From the NCBI RefSeq assembly GCF_002863305.2, contig NZ_CP136962.1, positions 1,302,001 through 1,366,000 of the forward strand: a stretch of 64,000 bases of DNA, given 5' to 3'. Under the pieces are notes generated by a model. That model was given only the letters and a program-made list of their open reading frames with translations. It made no database searches and was not told the origin of the DNA. This DNA is from Neisseria perflava. Its GTDB lineage: Bacteria > Pseudomonadota > Gammaproteobacteria > Burkholderiales > Neisseriaceae. Position 1 is the first letter of the stretch, and each line of letters begins with the position of its first letter. The position numbers and the translations under genes were made by a program. This document shows, piece by piece, positions 27,501-37,347 of the stretch.

Positions 27501-28056
27501 CTTTCAGACGGCCTTCCGTCTCCTTGCGGCGTTCCTTATATTTGGACACGCCCGCCGCCTCTTCTATATAGGCGCGCAACTCCTCCGGCCGCGCTTCGAT
27601 GATGCGCGAAATCATCCCCTGCTCGATAACAGCATAACCACGCGCACCCACGCCCGTACCTAAAAACAAATCGGTAATGTCTCGGCGGCGCACAATCTGA
27701 TTGTTGATGAAATAAGTCGATTCGCCCTGCCGCGTCAACTGCCGCTTAATGCTCACTTCAGCATACTGCCCCCACGCCCCCTGCAAACTGTGGTCGCTGT
27801 TGTCAAACACTAGCTCCACCGAAGCCCTCGGGGCAGGACGGCGCGTCGCCGCACCATTAAAAATCACGTCCTGCATACTCTCGCCGCGAAGCTGCTTCGC
27901 CGAAGCCTCGCCCAACACCCAGCGCACCGCGTCAATCACATTCGACTTGCCGCAGCCGTTCGGCCCGATAACCGCAACAAGCTGCCCCGGCACATGAATC
28001 GTGGTCGGGTCGGTAAAAGATTTGAAGCCGGAGAGTTTGATGTGGGTCAGGCGCAT
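24574..28056 (-). CDS. smc: Chromosome segregation protein SMC
   Basis: Core ATPase of the condensin, partnering ScpA and ScpB. 1160 residues: N-terminal Walker A GPNGCGKSN (about 32-40) and QLRGESMQDVIFNG, a long glutamine-rich coiled coil, a central hinge around 520-660, a returning coiled coil, then the ABC signature LLSGGEKAL and Walker B FCLLDEVDAPLDD near the C-terminus. At least four uptake sequences lie within the coiled-coil coding DNA, read as GRLK-like or FQTA-like peptides. Coiled-coil content is very high in Gln and Ala. Confidence 0.97.
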   Translation of the reverse strand: MRLTHIKLSGFKSFTDPTTIHVPGQLVAVIGPNGCGKSNVIDAVRWVLGEASAKQLRGESMQDVIFNGAATRRPAPRASVELVFDNSDHSLQGAWGQYAEVSIKRQLTRQGESTYFINNQIVRRRDITDLFLGTGVGARGYAVIEQGMISRIIEARPEELRAYIEEAAGVSKYKERRKETEGRLKDTREHLQRLGDLQNELARQVEKLEKQAETAERYKSLTAQLNQQQDLLDYAQWQQSLAAADKATAQHQSLQTQQDETAAQIQALNDEVHTLQTAEQSQQQAVHELSNKRGVLREQIARLEEQIRHQQNLHQRIERDKQAAQAQLQRIHQEQQQIRVKLEENELQVEEKQTELAEWAMQVAEHEERLPELEEAQATLNAAFQTQQDEANRIRRELALKQQQLAHAEQTIAKHEERKGRLKQENQALNLPDEAETAAAQEAAALLQSQQEHYEEQIIAAEEALHAAREAFQTALNRFQSLKQQHITLQAQQQALSQILSQQQEAADFWQATDHAAAPQLWQHITAPAEWQHALSVILAERLHARAVPHGFVPPAPLPQRQAAWLSDDLSGGIKKSLPVQALLNQIQAQPPFQTALHYWLDGVLCAPDLTYALAHQSDLGAHQIWLTPEGHQVDKVSVLLYAKPAQESLIAQKARLNGIASELENLAPELSAAEAAFKQAEAAVRSSETQHKNLMQQQQQHTRQYSQAQQRAAELLARTNQGQIRREHIERELAQLAEEQTVLQHTSDGLSDDIATLQEAAAELEHQQQTTAHSRQEQQGRLKQAQLALLEANRQYGLAEVAVHKLNQQKQNYQQQIARLEQQTLDWQERQQELALAYETEFQNDEQHIKLEELSEAVQTLDEEYIVVQEKLAQIQEQGREQYVRVQTLQTKLPQLQAATQTALLQQQEALINAKRYHQNLTERAADLDALEALAKESPKVLNSSIGSLTQQIEALGAVNLAALQELEEARERDGYYRSQSEDVQAAITLLEEAIAQIDDKTKERFKETFDAVNGKVQTFFPTLFGGGEATLKMIGDDLLTAGVSIMARPPGKKNSTIHLLSGGEKALTAMSLVFALFSLNPAPFCLLDEVDAPLDDANTSRFCNLVKEMSAQTQFLYISHNRLTMEMAEQLVGVTMQEKGVSRVVAVDIKQALEMAEP

Positions 28057-28142
28057 GGCAATGTTTCGAATCGGAAAAGAAGGCGTATTTTAACGGAAAT
28101 ACGCTTATCCGTTGAGAGAAAATCTGACAATTCAAATTGAAT

Positions 28143-28176
28143 AAAAAGGCCGTCTGAAGTTTCAGACGGCCTTTTT
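28143..28176 (-). terminator. Inverted DUS pair, terminator of thyA
   Basis: A 16-bp perfect stem with loop GT and T5 flank, 14 bases beyond the thyA stop. Confidence 0.85.
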
Positions 28177-28190
28177 ATTTTTAATTTGGA

Positions 28191-28985
28191 TTACACCGAT
28201 ACGGCTGCTTTGATATGCGGATGCGGATCGTAGCCTTCCAATTCGAAGTCTTCAAATTTGAAGGCAAACAAGTCTTTGACTTCAGGGTTGATTTTCATGG
28301 TCGGCAGGCTTCGGAAGTCGCGGCTTAATTGCAGTTGGGCCTGCTCGATATGGTTGCTGTACAAATGCGCATCGCCAAACGTATGGATAAACTCACCGGC
28401 TTCCAGTCCGCACACTTGTGCCATCATCATGGTCAACAATGCGTAGCTGGCGATGTTGAACGGTACGCCAAGGAAGATATCGGCGCTACGTTGGTAAAGC
28501 TGGCAGGACAATTTGCCGTTGGCAACGTAAAACTGAAACAGCGCGTGGCAAGGCGGTAAGGCCATTTCGTCAACCAAAGCAGGATTCCATGCGGACACAA
28601 TCAGGCGGCGCGAGTCGGGATTCTTCTTGATTTGTTCCACCACATTGGCAATTTGGTCGATATGGCGGCCGTCGGGTGCGGGCCAGCTGCGCCATTGGTA
28701 GCCGTAAACCGGGCCTAAATCGCCGTTTTCGTCCGCCCATTCGTCCCAAATGGAAACGTTGTTGTCTTTCAGGTATTTGATGTTGGTATCGCCTTTGAGA
28801 AACCAAAGCAGCTCATGAATAATCGAGCGAAGATGCAATTTTTTGGTGGTCAACAGCGGAAAGCCTTCACTCAAATCAAAACGCATTTGGTAACCGAACA
28901 CGGAACGCGTGCCGGTGCCGGTACGGTCGGATTTGTCGATGCCATTGTCGAGAACATGGCGCATAAGGTCGTGATAGGCTTTCAT
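28191..28985 (-). CDS. thyA: Thymidylate synthase
   Basis: Makes dTMP from dUMP using methylene-tetrahydrofolate. 264 residues, the same length as the E. coli enzyme, with DRTGTGT (about 21-27), the catalytic cysteine in [12 protein letters not shown] (about 143-154), [18 protein letters not shown] and HIYSNH-like [11 protein letters not shown] 28985 with AAGGAAA upstream is the conserved start; the longer frame runs into an uptake sequence. Links to folK through folate supply. Confidence 0.97.
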   Translation of the reverse strand: MKAYHDLMRHVLDNGIDKSDRTGTGTRSVFGYQMRFDLSEGFPLLTTKKLHLRSIIHELLWFLKGDTNIKYLKDNNVSIWDEWADENGDLGPVYGYQWRSWPAPDGRHIDQIANVVEQIKKNPDSRRLIVSAWNPALVDEMALPPCHALFQFYVANGKLSCQLYQRSADIFLGVPFNIASYALLTMMMAQVCGLEAGEFIHTFGDAHLYSNHIEQAQLQLSRDFRSLPTMKINPEVKDLFAFKFEDFELEGYDPHPHIKAAVSV

Positions 28986-29325
28986 GGGTTTCCTTAATGT
29001 ATGTGTTGTGGGAGTTTGATGCGTATTGTACCGAATTTTCAGACGGCCTGCCTCTCTGTCTGCAATGGGGCGACCTTCCCCATATTCGCGTAGTACACTC
29101 ATTAACAATGTTGACAATTCAGCACTAATTTACAGAAATTTTTGAGCTGAATTAAATTTTTACAAAAAAATTTTCAACATTTTCTAGTTTAATTACTCGG
29201 CATTTTATTTTTATTTAAATCTATTTAATGAAATATTTTTAAATATTTTTAATTATATTTAAAATATAATTCTATTTTTACAAATTGGTAAAAAAATAAT
29301 GTCAACAATCTAGGTAAAATTTTTC

Positions 29326-29354
29326 TTGGCAAGTAAAATTTTTACAGCTATATT
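29326..29354 (+). promoter_or_regulatory. Putative sigma-70 promoter of gdhA
   Basis: TTGGCA (29326-29331), a 17-bp spacer and TATATT (29349-29354) give a start near 29361 and a leader of about 40 nt with AGGAG before the ATG. The upstream 200 bases are extremely AT-rich with A/T tracts, resembling an UP-element region or a nucleoid-protein site. Confidence 0.55.
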
Positions 29355-29372
29355 TCAAAACATAAATATTGA

Positions 29373-30734
<1,362 letters not shown>

Positions 30735-30753
30735 ACCCCTATCCAGCCAAATC

Positions 30754-30785
30754 AAAGGCCGTCTGAAATATTTCAGACGGCCTTT
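30754..30785. terminator. Bidirectional inverted DUS terminator
   Basis: A 15-bp stem of facing uptake sequences between convergent gdhA and recG, with A and T tracts at the ends. Confidence 0.85.
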
Positions 30786-30802
30786 TTCTTTTAAAGCAAA
30801 CC

Positions 30803-32842
30803 TTATACGCCCAAATAACCTTCCCTGCTGGAAAGCCATCTCGCCAAATGCGCTTCGACGATTTCAGGGTTTTGTTCAATCAGCATCGGGGCAATTTCGC
30901 GCGCTTGTTCTAAAAGGTGCAGGTCTTCTTCGAGGTTGGCGAAGCGCAGCATGGGGACACCGCTTTGCCGCGCGCCAAGAAATTCGCCGGGGCCGCGGAT
31001 GTTGAGGTCTTGGCGGGCGATTTCAAAGCCGTCGGTGTGTTCGTAGATGACTTTCAATCGCGCTTTGGCGAGTTCGCTCAAGGGTTCGGCAAACAGGAGG
31101 ACACACACGCTTTCTGCCGCGCCGCGCCCTACCCGACCGCGTAATTGGTGCAGCTGCGCCAAGCCCATGCGCTCGGCGTGTTCGATCACCATCAGGGCGG
31201 CGTTGGGCACATCTACGCCGACTTCGATGACGGTGGTGGCTACCAATACGTTCAGACGGCCTGCGGCAAATTCCGTCATGACTTCGGCTTTTTCGGTAGC
31301 CTTCATGCGCCCGTGTACCAAGCCGATGTTGAGTTCGGGCAAGGCCGTCTGAAGTTGCTCTAGGGTTTCGGTGGCGGTTTGCAGTTGCAGGGTTTCGCTT
31401 TCTTCAATCAGCGGGCAAACCCAGTATGCCTGCTGCCCTTTGCGACAAATATTAAGGACGAAGCCTTCGACTTCGGCGCGGCGGACGTTGTTGACAAGGC
31501 GAGTCTTAATCGGCGTACGTCCGGGCGGCAATTCGTCGATAACAGACACGTCCAAGTCGGCGAAGAAACTCATGGCAAGCGTGCGCGGGATGGGCGTGGC
31601 GGACATCATCAGCTGGTGGACGTCGCGCCCTTTGTTTTTGAGGGCGAGGCGTTGGGCGACGCCGAAACGGTGTTGTTCGTCCACAATCACCAAGCCGAGA
31701 TTTTGAAACTCGACGTCGTCTGAAAACAGGGCGTGCGTGCCGACGGCGATTTTGACGCTGCCGTCGGCGAGTTTGGCTTTGGCTTCGTCTTTGGCTTTTT
31801 TGCGCTGGCTGCCGGAAAGCCAAACAACTTCAAGCCCTAACGGATCAAGCCATTGTTTGAACTTGATGAAATGCTGTTCGGCAAGGATTTCGGTTGGCGC
31901 CATTACAGCCACCTGCGCGCCGGATTCAATGGCGGTCAGCGCAGACAAAGCAGCCACAATGGTTTTGCCGCTACCGACATCGCCTTGCAACAGGCGGTGC
32001 ATGGGATGGGTTTGCGCCATATCGCGGCAGATTTCGGACACGACCCTTTCTTGCGCATCGGTCAGGGCAAACGGCAAAGCGTGGCGCAGGGCTTGGGTCA
32101 ATGTGCCATCGCCGCCCAATGCCGCCGCCGTGCCGCTGACGCGCTTCTGCCGCGCCAGCCTCATGGAAAGCTGTTGTGCCAAAAGTTCGTCGAATTTGAG
32201 CCTTTGCCATGCAGGCAGCGTGCCGTCTGAAAGTTGATGAATGGTGAAACTCGGCGGCGGAGAGTGCAAAAGGCGCAGACTTTCGGCGAGGTGCGGCAGT
32301 TTCAGACGGCCTAATAAAGCATCAGGCAAGGTATCGTGCAGCGGTGTAACGTCCAAGGCCGTCTGAATAATACGGCGCAAAGTAGGTTGGTTTAAACCGT
32401 TTACGGTCGGATAAATCGGCGTGAGGCTTTCCGCCAAACCGCTGCTCTCGGCATCACGGATTTTAGGGTGAATCATCTCGTCGCCATGAAACCCGTGTTT
32501 GATTTCGCCCACAGCGCGGATGCGCTTACCGACCGCCATCTGTTTCTGGTTGCTGGTGTAAAAGTGGATGAAGCGCAGAAAAAGAACGCTTCCGGAACCG
32601 TCGGCAATTTGGACAATCAGCTGCTTGCGCGGTTTAAAAGTGACTTCCTGATGAATGACTTCGCCCTCGACCTGACACGGCACGCCGATCGGCGCATCCT
32701 TAATCGGCATGATGTGCGTCTCGTCCTCGTAACGCAACGGCAGGTGCAACACCAAATCCCATGCGGTGTGAAGGTTGAGTTTTTCGAGTTTCTTGGCGGA
32801 AACATCGGTAATTTTGAGCTGTTTTTGGGTTTCGGGCGTCAT
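30803..32842 (-). CDS. recG: ATP-dependent DNA helicase RecG
   Basis: Branch-migration helicase that rewinds forks and processes R-loops and Holliday junctions. 679 residues from ATG 32842: an N-terminal wedge/OB domain (to about 220), Walker A LLQGDVGSGKT, box II IVDEQHRFG, MSATPIPRT, and the C-terminal QLRGRVGRG with the RecG-specific TRG region (LNIRGPGEFLGARQSG). The coding DNA contains four AG-type uptake sequences (31251, 31342, 32301, 32356) and one near-match (32220). Confidence 0.96.
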   Translation of the reverse strand: MTPETQKQLKITDVSAKKLEKLNLHTAWDLVLHLPLRYEDETHIMPIKDAPIGVPCQVEGEVIHQEVTFKPRKQLIVQIADGSGSVLFLRFIHFYTSNQKQMAVGKRIRAVGEIKHGFHGDEMIHPKIRDAESSGLAESLTPIYPTVNGLNQPTLRRIIQTALDVTPLHDTLPDALLGRLKLPHLAESLRLLHSPPPSFTIHQLSDGTLPAWQRLKFDELLAQQLSMRLARQKRVSGTAAALGGDGTLTQALRHALPFALTDAQERVVSEICRDMAQTHPMHRLLQGDVGSGKTIVAALSALTAIESGAQVAVMAPTEILAEQHFIKFKQWLDPLGLEVVWLSGSQRKKAKDEAKAKLADGSVKIAVGTHALFSDDVEFQNLGLVIVDEQHRFGVAQRLALKNKGRDVHQLMMSATPIPRTLAMSFFADLDVSVIDELPPGRTPIKTRLVNNVRRAEVEGFVLNICRKGQQAYWVCPLIEESETLQLQTATETLEQLQTALPELNIGLVHGRMKATEKAEVMTEFAAGRLNVLVATTVIEVGVDVPNAALMVIEHAERMGLAQLHQLRGRVGRGAAESVCVLLFAEPLSELAKARLKVIYEHTDGFEIARQDLNIRGPGEFLGARQSGVPMLRFANLEEDLHLLEQAREIAPMLIEQNPEIVEAHLARWLSSREGYLGV

Positions 32843-32888
32843 CTTAAAAGGCAGCTGATTTAAAGTTTGCTGTATTTTATCCGAAAAT

Positions 32889-32925
32889 AAAAAGGCCGTC
32901 TGAACGCAATGTTTCAGACGGCCTT
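32889..32925 (-). repeat. DUS hairpin, copy 1 of a 37-bp direct repeat
   Basis: A5, then facing uptake sequences around the loop CGCAATGT. The same 37 bases occur in the same orientation at 36343-36379, so the TonB receptor gene lies exactly between the two copies. Here it probably terminates the receptor transcript. Confidence 0.85.
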
Positions 32926-33090
32926 CAAAGCTGAATACTTGAAACAAATGAATATTTGAAAATACGCCGGCTATCGAATCAACTTCAGCCATTGTTAGTA
33001 AACAGCTTTCAAAAAAGAAGGATATTCAATCCATACTTTTATCAGGAATTTAGCCAATAATGTTTACATACCCAATCATTATCCATTCTC

Positions 33091-36000
33091 CTAGAAATGC
33101 CAATCCAATTTCAATTTGACTGTCCGCGGTTCGCCATAGAAATTGTTTTGACCTCGCGTACGGTTGTAGTTATTTTCAAAATACGTCCTGTCAGCCAGGT
33201 TCGTTCCTATCAGGCTGATTCTGCCGTGTTTGTGAAAGTCATATTGAACAAAGCCATCTATAAGTCCGTAGCCTCCTTGGCGAATATTGTAAAGGCTACT
33301 TGTACGACTTTGCGCGGATATTCCGCCGCCCAAGGTCAACTTAGTTTGAGGCAAGCGGTAGCTTGTACCGAGGCGGAACATATGTACCGGCGTGAAGTTA
33401 CTGAAGTTATACGGGTCAGCAGTCGTGTTTTTCTCCAACCGCTCCGCATTGACTTCTGCAGCATTTTTATATTTACTTTTGTTATATGTGTAGCCAACAA
33501 AAATACGCCAGTTTTCCGACAATTCGCCAGCCAATTCAAGTTCTGCACCGCTACTCTTAACCTTACCCACAGGTTTAGCGATGGTTTGGAATGAACCTCC
33601 GTTACGACTAGTATCAGGAACAAATCCAAAATCGACAACGGTACGGTTTTTCTGTTGTAAGACAAACAAGGCAAGCGAAGCATTCAGACGGCCTTGCAAG
33701 AACGACCCTTTCCAACCTATTTCATAGTTAGTCCCGATGAGTGGTGGAAGAACGGATTTGCTGGTTACATCAACGTTATCCTGTTGTTTAAAAATCTTAG
33801 TATAGCTGGCATACAAGCTTTGTTGCGGTGTCAGGTCGTAGGTAATGCCTGCATATGGCGTAAACCGATGACTTTGCATTTTTGAGGTGTAGTGTTCTTT
33901 GTCGATTTTGTTACTGCTCTCAGTTTGAAATGCCGTAGCAGGCTGGCCGTAGCGTACAGGCATTTCTTTGGCTTGTGTGGTTTCATAGCGCGTATAGTGC
34001 ATACCGCCTAAGAGATGCAAACGGTTGGTCGCATTAAAGCGGGTACTGAAAGTCAAAGAATGTGTTTTATTCGTGTTAAGATATTTCGAATAATTGTATA
34101 ACGCCGGAACATGATCATCTGCAACCTGAACAGTTTTCCACAGCGGCGTTTTCAGATATTGGTTTGCCCATTTCAAATTTCCCTCTTCATCCCGCTCCTG
34201 TATTTTATTTCCATTTGCATCCAATTCGTAAACAGGATCTTGCACCATTACGCGCTCACCATTGTCGTTGACTGTCCAGACAGGCTTGCCCTCAGCATCC
34301 AAACGGGGAGTATATTTTGTAACATGCGCGCCACTGCATTCCGGCACATAGATTTTGTTATTACCTTTTTCGTTATAAATATGCCAATCTGGTTCGACAA
34401 TGCCTTTTTCTAAAGGATTACGCTCCGGACCATCGGGATGAATGCCGCAACTGCCTGCACCTGCATAACCTTGAGGACGGACAAAATAACGGTTTTGATA
34501 TATTTCTGTATAAGCAGAACGGATTTTTTCATTGTTATACGCATAACCGACAAAGAAATCATGTTCACGTCCAAGCAGGCGATAGTTACCTGTCAGATCC
34601 AGCTTAAAGCCCCATTGCACATCGTGTTTGGTATAGTGCAACGGCATGAAGTTGTAACGGCGGTTGTATGTGTGGCGAAGATTGTATGCTGAGTCGTATA
34701 GACGGTTGGGAAACAGGCCTTCTGCATTGTTAATAATGCCTTGCTTTGCAAGTTCCTTATCAACAAACTCTTTTTTATCTACTTCTACACCAGGATCCTG
34801 CCAGTCGTTGCACAGGAAATCCAAACCAATGTCCTGCATACATTGATCAAAACCTGCCTGACGTGCTGCCGCCCTTTGGGAGCGATATTGTTCAAAAGCA
34901 GATGCATCGAAATGATGGGCAACGTAATCTGCTTTTTTCTCTTCATATGTCTTAGTGACGCCATCACGATATTCTTTTAATTTTGCCAACGCCTTGTCTT
35001 TAGGCTCAAAAGGGATCACCTCTCCCTTTTCAGTTAGGAAACCTGTTGCCGCAGATGCTGAAATACCTGCCGCGTGTTCGTTTTTCAGAAAAAATTGTCC
35101 GACTTTGGCATCTGAATCATTACGCGTATAAGAAATTTCGGCATTGAGTTGCCATCCATTGTCAAAGACATGTTTGAAACCGGAAAAAATATTGTATTTA
35201 TCAGCATTCAGGCGTGACCATGAGGTTTCACCCAAATAAGTTTTACGTGGCAATTTCAAAGGATTGTTACAGGCAGGACTGGAACTGAAGGCCGCGGTTT
35301 TTTGATCCTCGCAAGGTAAAATCACGCCGGCAAAATCGGGAATGTCTTTATTTTTCTGATAAGTACCCCCAAAAGTCAGCATACTGTTATCACTCAAATC
35401 CGTATCAATCACACCATAAACCATGTCTTTCTTGTTCCATACACCCTCTTTAAAAGAGCGGTGATCCTCATGAACACCAACCAGCCTACCGCGTACCGTA
35501 TGTTCATTATTCAAGCTTCCAGATACATCCAAAGCCAAACGCTTGCTGCCCCTATGGTCAGTGCTGATTTCACCTGTATGCTTAAACAGAGCTGTTGGCC
35601 GCTTACGGATTAAATTAATGGTTCCACCCGGTTCAGAATTGGACTGAGTAAGACCGGTTGCACCTCTGACAACCTCAATGTGATCATAAACAGCAAGGTC
35701 TGTACTTGGTGAGACATCGATTTTTGCCGTATAGCCCGAACGCCCAGACACATTCGTGGTAATACCGTCTTCACCAATCTGATCAACATAGAAACCACGA
35801 GACAAAAAACGAGTTTGTAGGCCCGAATCGCGAACCACGTTGATTCCCGTAGTGTTTTTCATTGCCTCTTCTAAAGAATATATTGCTTTATCATCTAGCT
35901 GCCGACGCGTCATTACGCTTACCGACTGCGGCGTATCCTTGCCTGAAATACGCAAGCCATTCGCAGTTGCCATCGTTCCGATTGTATAAGACTGACTGCG

Positions 36001-36153
36001 CTCGGTATTCCTTTGTGCCTGCCGTTTGCCACTGACCTTGACCGTATCCATATCTACATGTTCCACTTCTTGATGTCCTGTATCTGCAAAAACAGTTTGG
36101 CAAGGCAGTACTAATAACAAACAAATTGTTTTCATTTGAAAATCAGGTTTCAC
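33091..36153 (-). CDS. TonB-dependent siderophore-type outer-membrane receptor
   Basis: 1020 residues, larger than the usual 700-800. After the signal (cut near ADTGHQE) come a TonB-box-like DTVKVSG, the plug domain (SLEEAMKNTTGINVVRDSG, RGFYVDQIGEDG, VEVVRGATGL with the EPGGTINLIRKRP strand), and a 22-strand-type barrel ending in KLDWHF with terminal Phe. Extra length is in loops at about 240-530 and 590-700, with cysteine pairs. The start is GTG 36153: AAGGA stands seven bases before it, whereas ATG 36135 has none. Ferric-siderophore uptake is inferred; the ligand is unknown. Confidence 0.9.
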   Translation of the reverse strand: MKPDFQMKTICLLLVLPCQTVFADTGHQEVEHVDMDTVKVSGKRQAQRNTERSQSYTIGTMATANGLRISGKDTPQSVSVMTRRQLDDKAIYSLEEAMKNTTGINVVRDSGLQTRFLSRGFYVDQIGEDGITTNVSGRSGYTAKIDVSPSTDLAVYDHIEVVRGATGLTQSNSEPGGTINLIRKRPTALFKHTGEISTDHRGSKRLALDVSGSLNNEHTVRGRLVGVHEDHRSFKEGVWNKKDMVYGVIDTDLSDNSMLTFGGTYQKNKDIPDFAGVILPCEDQKTAAFSSSPACNNPLKLPRKTYLGETSWSRLNADKYNIFSGFKHVFDNGWQLNAEISYTRNDSDAKVGQFFLKNEHAAGISASAATGFLTEKGEVIPFEPKDKALAKLKEYRDGVTKTYEEKKADYVAHHFDASAFEQYRSQRAAARQAGFDQCMQDIGLDFLCNDWQDPGVEVDKKEFVDKELAKQGIINNAEGLFPNRLYDSAYNLRHTYNRRYNFMPLHYTKHDVQWGFKLDLTGNYRLLGREHDFFVGYAYNNEKIRSAYTEIYQNRYFVRPQGYAGAGSCGIHPDGPERNPLEKGIVEPDWHIYNEKGNNKIYVPECSGAHVTKYTPRLDAEGKPVWTVNDNGERVMVQDPVYELDANGNKIQERDEEGNLKWANQYLKTPLWKTVQVADDHVPALYNYSKYLNTNKTHSLTFSTRFNATNRLHLLGGMHYTRYETTQAKEMPVRYGQPATAFQTESSNKIDKEHYTSKMQSHRFTPYAGITYDLTPQQSLYASYTKIFKQQDNVDVTSKSVLPPLIGTNYEIGWKGSFLQGRLNASLALFVLQQKNRTVVDFGFVPDTSRNGGSFQTIAKPVGKVKSSGAELELAGELSENWRIFVGYTYNKSKYKNAAEVNAERLEKNTTADPYNFSNFTPVHMFRLGTSYRLPQTKLTLGGGISAQSRTSSLYNIRQGGYGLIDGFVQYDFHKHGRISLIGTNLADRTYFENNYNRTRGQNNFYGEPRTVKLKLDWHF

Positions 36154-36253
36154 AACTATTTCCTTAATTAATAGAATCTACTTACCTACTTGATAAAAAT
36201 TATAATTTATTAATTTTAAATGATATTTAATCTATAAAATTAAAATATCATAG

Positions 36254-36274
36254 TAATGATAGGCGGAATCATTA
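36254..36274. promoter_or_regulatory. Palindrome TAATGAT-N7-ATCATTA over the receptor promoter
   Basis: A perfect inverted repeat overlapping the predicted -10 box (36271-36276) of the TonB receptor gene. The arms resemble half of a Fur box (GATAATGATAATCATTATC), but the GC-rich seven-base spacer does not, so the regulator is open. Confidence 0.5.
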
Positions 36275-36299
36275 TATACTTATTGCATTAATATATGAA
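36271..36299 (-). promoter_or_regulatory. Putative sigma-70 promoter of the TonB receptor
   Basis: On the minus strand TTCATA (36294-36299), 17 bp, and a perfect TATAAT (36271-36276). Predicted start is near 36264, giving a leader of about 110 nt. Confidence 0.55.
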
Positions 36300-36342
36300 C
36301 TTTTTGTTATAGATTTTTTCTTATGTCCTGATTTTTAGATAA

Positions 36343-36379
36343 AAAAAGGCCGTCTGAACGCAATGTTTCAGACGGCCTT
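36343..36379 (-). repeat. DUS hairpin, copy 2 of a 37-bp direct repeat; secB terminator
   Basis: Identical over 37 bases to 32889-32925, including the loop CGCAATGT. It lies 18 bases beyond the secB stop and is likely secB's terminator. Confidence 0.85.
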
Positions 36380-36397
36380 AATTTGGGTATAACGCGA

Positions 36398-36832
36398 TTA
36401 AGCGTTAGCTTCCTGTTGTTGTTGGTAGATGGCTTCGAAGTTGATCGGAGCGAGCAATACAGGTGGGAAGCCGGCGCGGGTTACGCTATTGGAAATGGCT
36501 TCGCGTGCGTAAGGGAACAGGATGTTCGGACAAGCAACGCCCAGCAGCAGTTGTACGTCTTCTTCAGGAATGTTTTCCAGACGGAAGATGCCGCTTTGGG
36601 TAACTTCGTTCAAGAACATGGTGCGCTCTTCGTTCAGTTTGGCAGTCACGGTCACGGTAACGTCAACGCTGTAGAAGCCGTCTTCCAGTTTGGTGTTGCC
36701 GGTAGAAACGCGCATATCCACTTCAGGCTCGCCTTGTTCCAAGAAGATTTGTGGTGCGTGAGGCACTTCCAAAGACAAGTCTTTTACATACAGACGCTCA
36801 ACGCTGAATACGGGTTGCAATTCTTCGCTCAT
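36398..36832 (-). CDS. secB: Protein-export chaperone SecB
   Basis: Tetrameric cytoplasmic chaperone that keeps preproteins unfolded and hands them to SecA. 144 residues, with the family features [13 protein letters not shown] near the start, the acidic [16 protein letters not shown] strand, and [44 protein letters not shown] precedes the ATG. It sits 21 bases after grxC on the same strand, so they are probably one transcript. Confidence 0.97.
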   Translation of the reverse strand: MSEELQPVFSVERLYVKDLSLEVPHAPQIFLEQGEPEVDMRVSTGNTKLEDGFYSVDVTVTVTAKLNEERTMFLNEVTQSGIFRLENIPEEDVQLLLGVACPNILFPYAREAISNSVTRAGFPPVLLAPINFEAIYQQQQEANA

Positions 36833-36853
36833 TTTATTTTCCTAAGTTAAGGG

Positions 36854-37111
36854 TTAAGGATTCAGTAATTCGTCCAACTTGCCTTCCTGCTGCAAGCGGT
36901 ACAAATCGGTAAAGCCACCGACATGGGTGTCGCCGATAAAAATCTGCGGCACGCTGCGCTGGCCGGAAAGCTGCTGCATTTCGGCAAAAACTTCCGGATT
37001 GCCGTCGATGCGGATTTCGTTGATTTCTTTCACGCCCACCGCCTGCAACAGCCTTTTCGCCATGGTGCAGTACGGACAATACGGACCGGTATAAACAGTA
37101 ACGGTTTGCAT
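36854..37111 (-). CDS. grxC: Glutaredoxin 3
   Basis: 85-residue dithiol glutaredoxin from ATG 37111 (GGAAGAAATC upstream). The active site is CPYC (residues 11-14 in TGPYCPYCTMAKR), the cis-proline strand is SVPQIFIG and the glutathione-binding GGFTDL follows. It reduces disulfides and glutathione adducts in the cytoplasm. The grxC-secB order is common in proteobacteria. Confidence 0.95.
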   Translation of the reverse strand: MQTVTVYTGPYCPYCTMAKRLLQAVGVKEINEIRIDGNPEVFAEMQQLSGQRSVPQIFIGDTHVGGFTDLYRLQQEGKLDELLNP

Positions 37112-37347
37112 GATTTCTTCCAAAATACCAATGTTCATGACTATATGGGCATAAGCGTTATTTTACAAGTGTTCCCGCCGTACGGTTGTAAAAAACATTC
37201 AGACGGCCTCTTGGTATAAACATCTGCGCAGATGCGGAAAACCCATAATTAAAGTATGATAAGCGCTTTCGCTGAATGACTTTTGCCATTTGTTTTTTGA
37301 AGAAGAACACTTCGCAAAAGTTTTTCTATTCAAAATCAGGTATCCCC

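Noticed and set aside
36254..36274. Palindrome as a standard Fur box
   Set aside because: Only the arms resemble Fur half-sites; the GC-rich spacer does not fit, so no regulator is assigned.
32889..36379. Identical hairpins around the receptor as ends of an insertion sequence
   Set aside because: They are direct, not inverted, copies of a DUS hairpin and there is no transposase between them.
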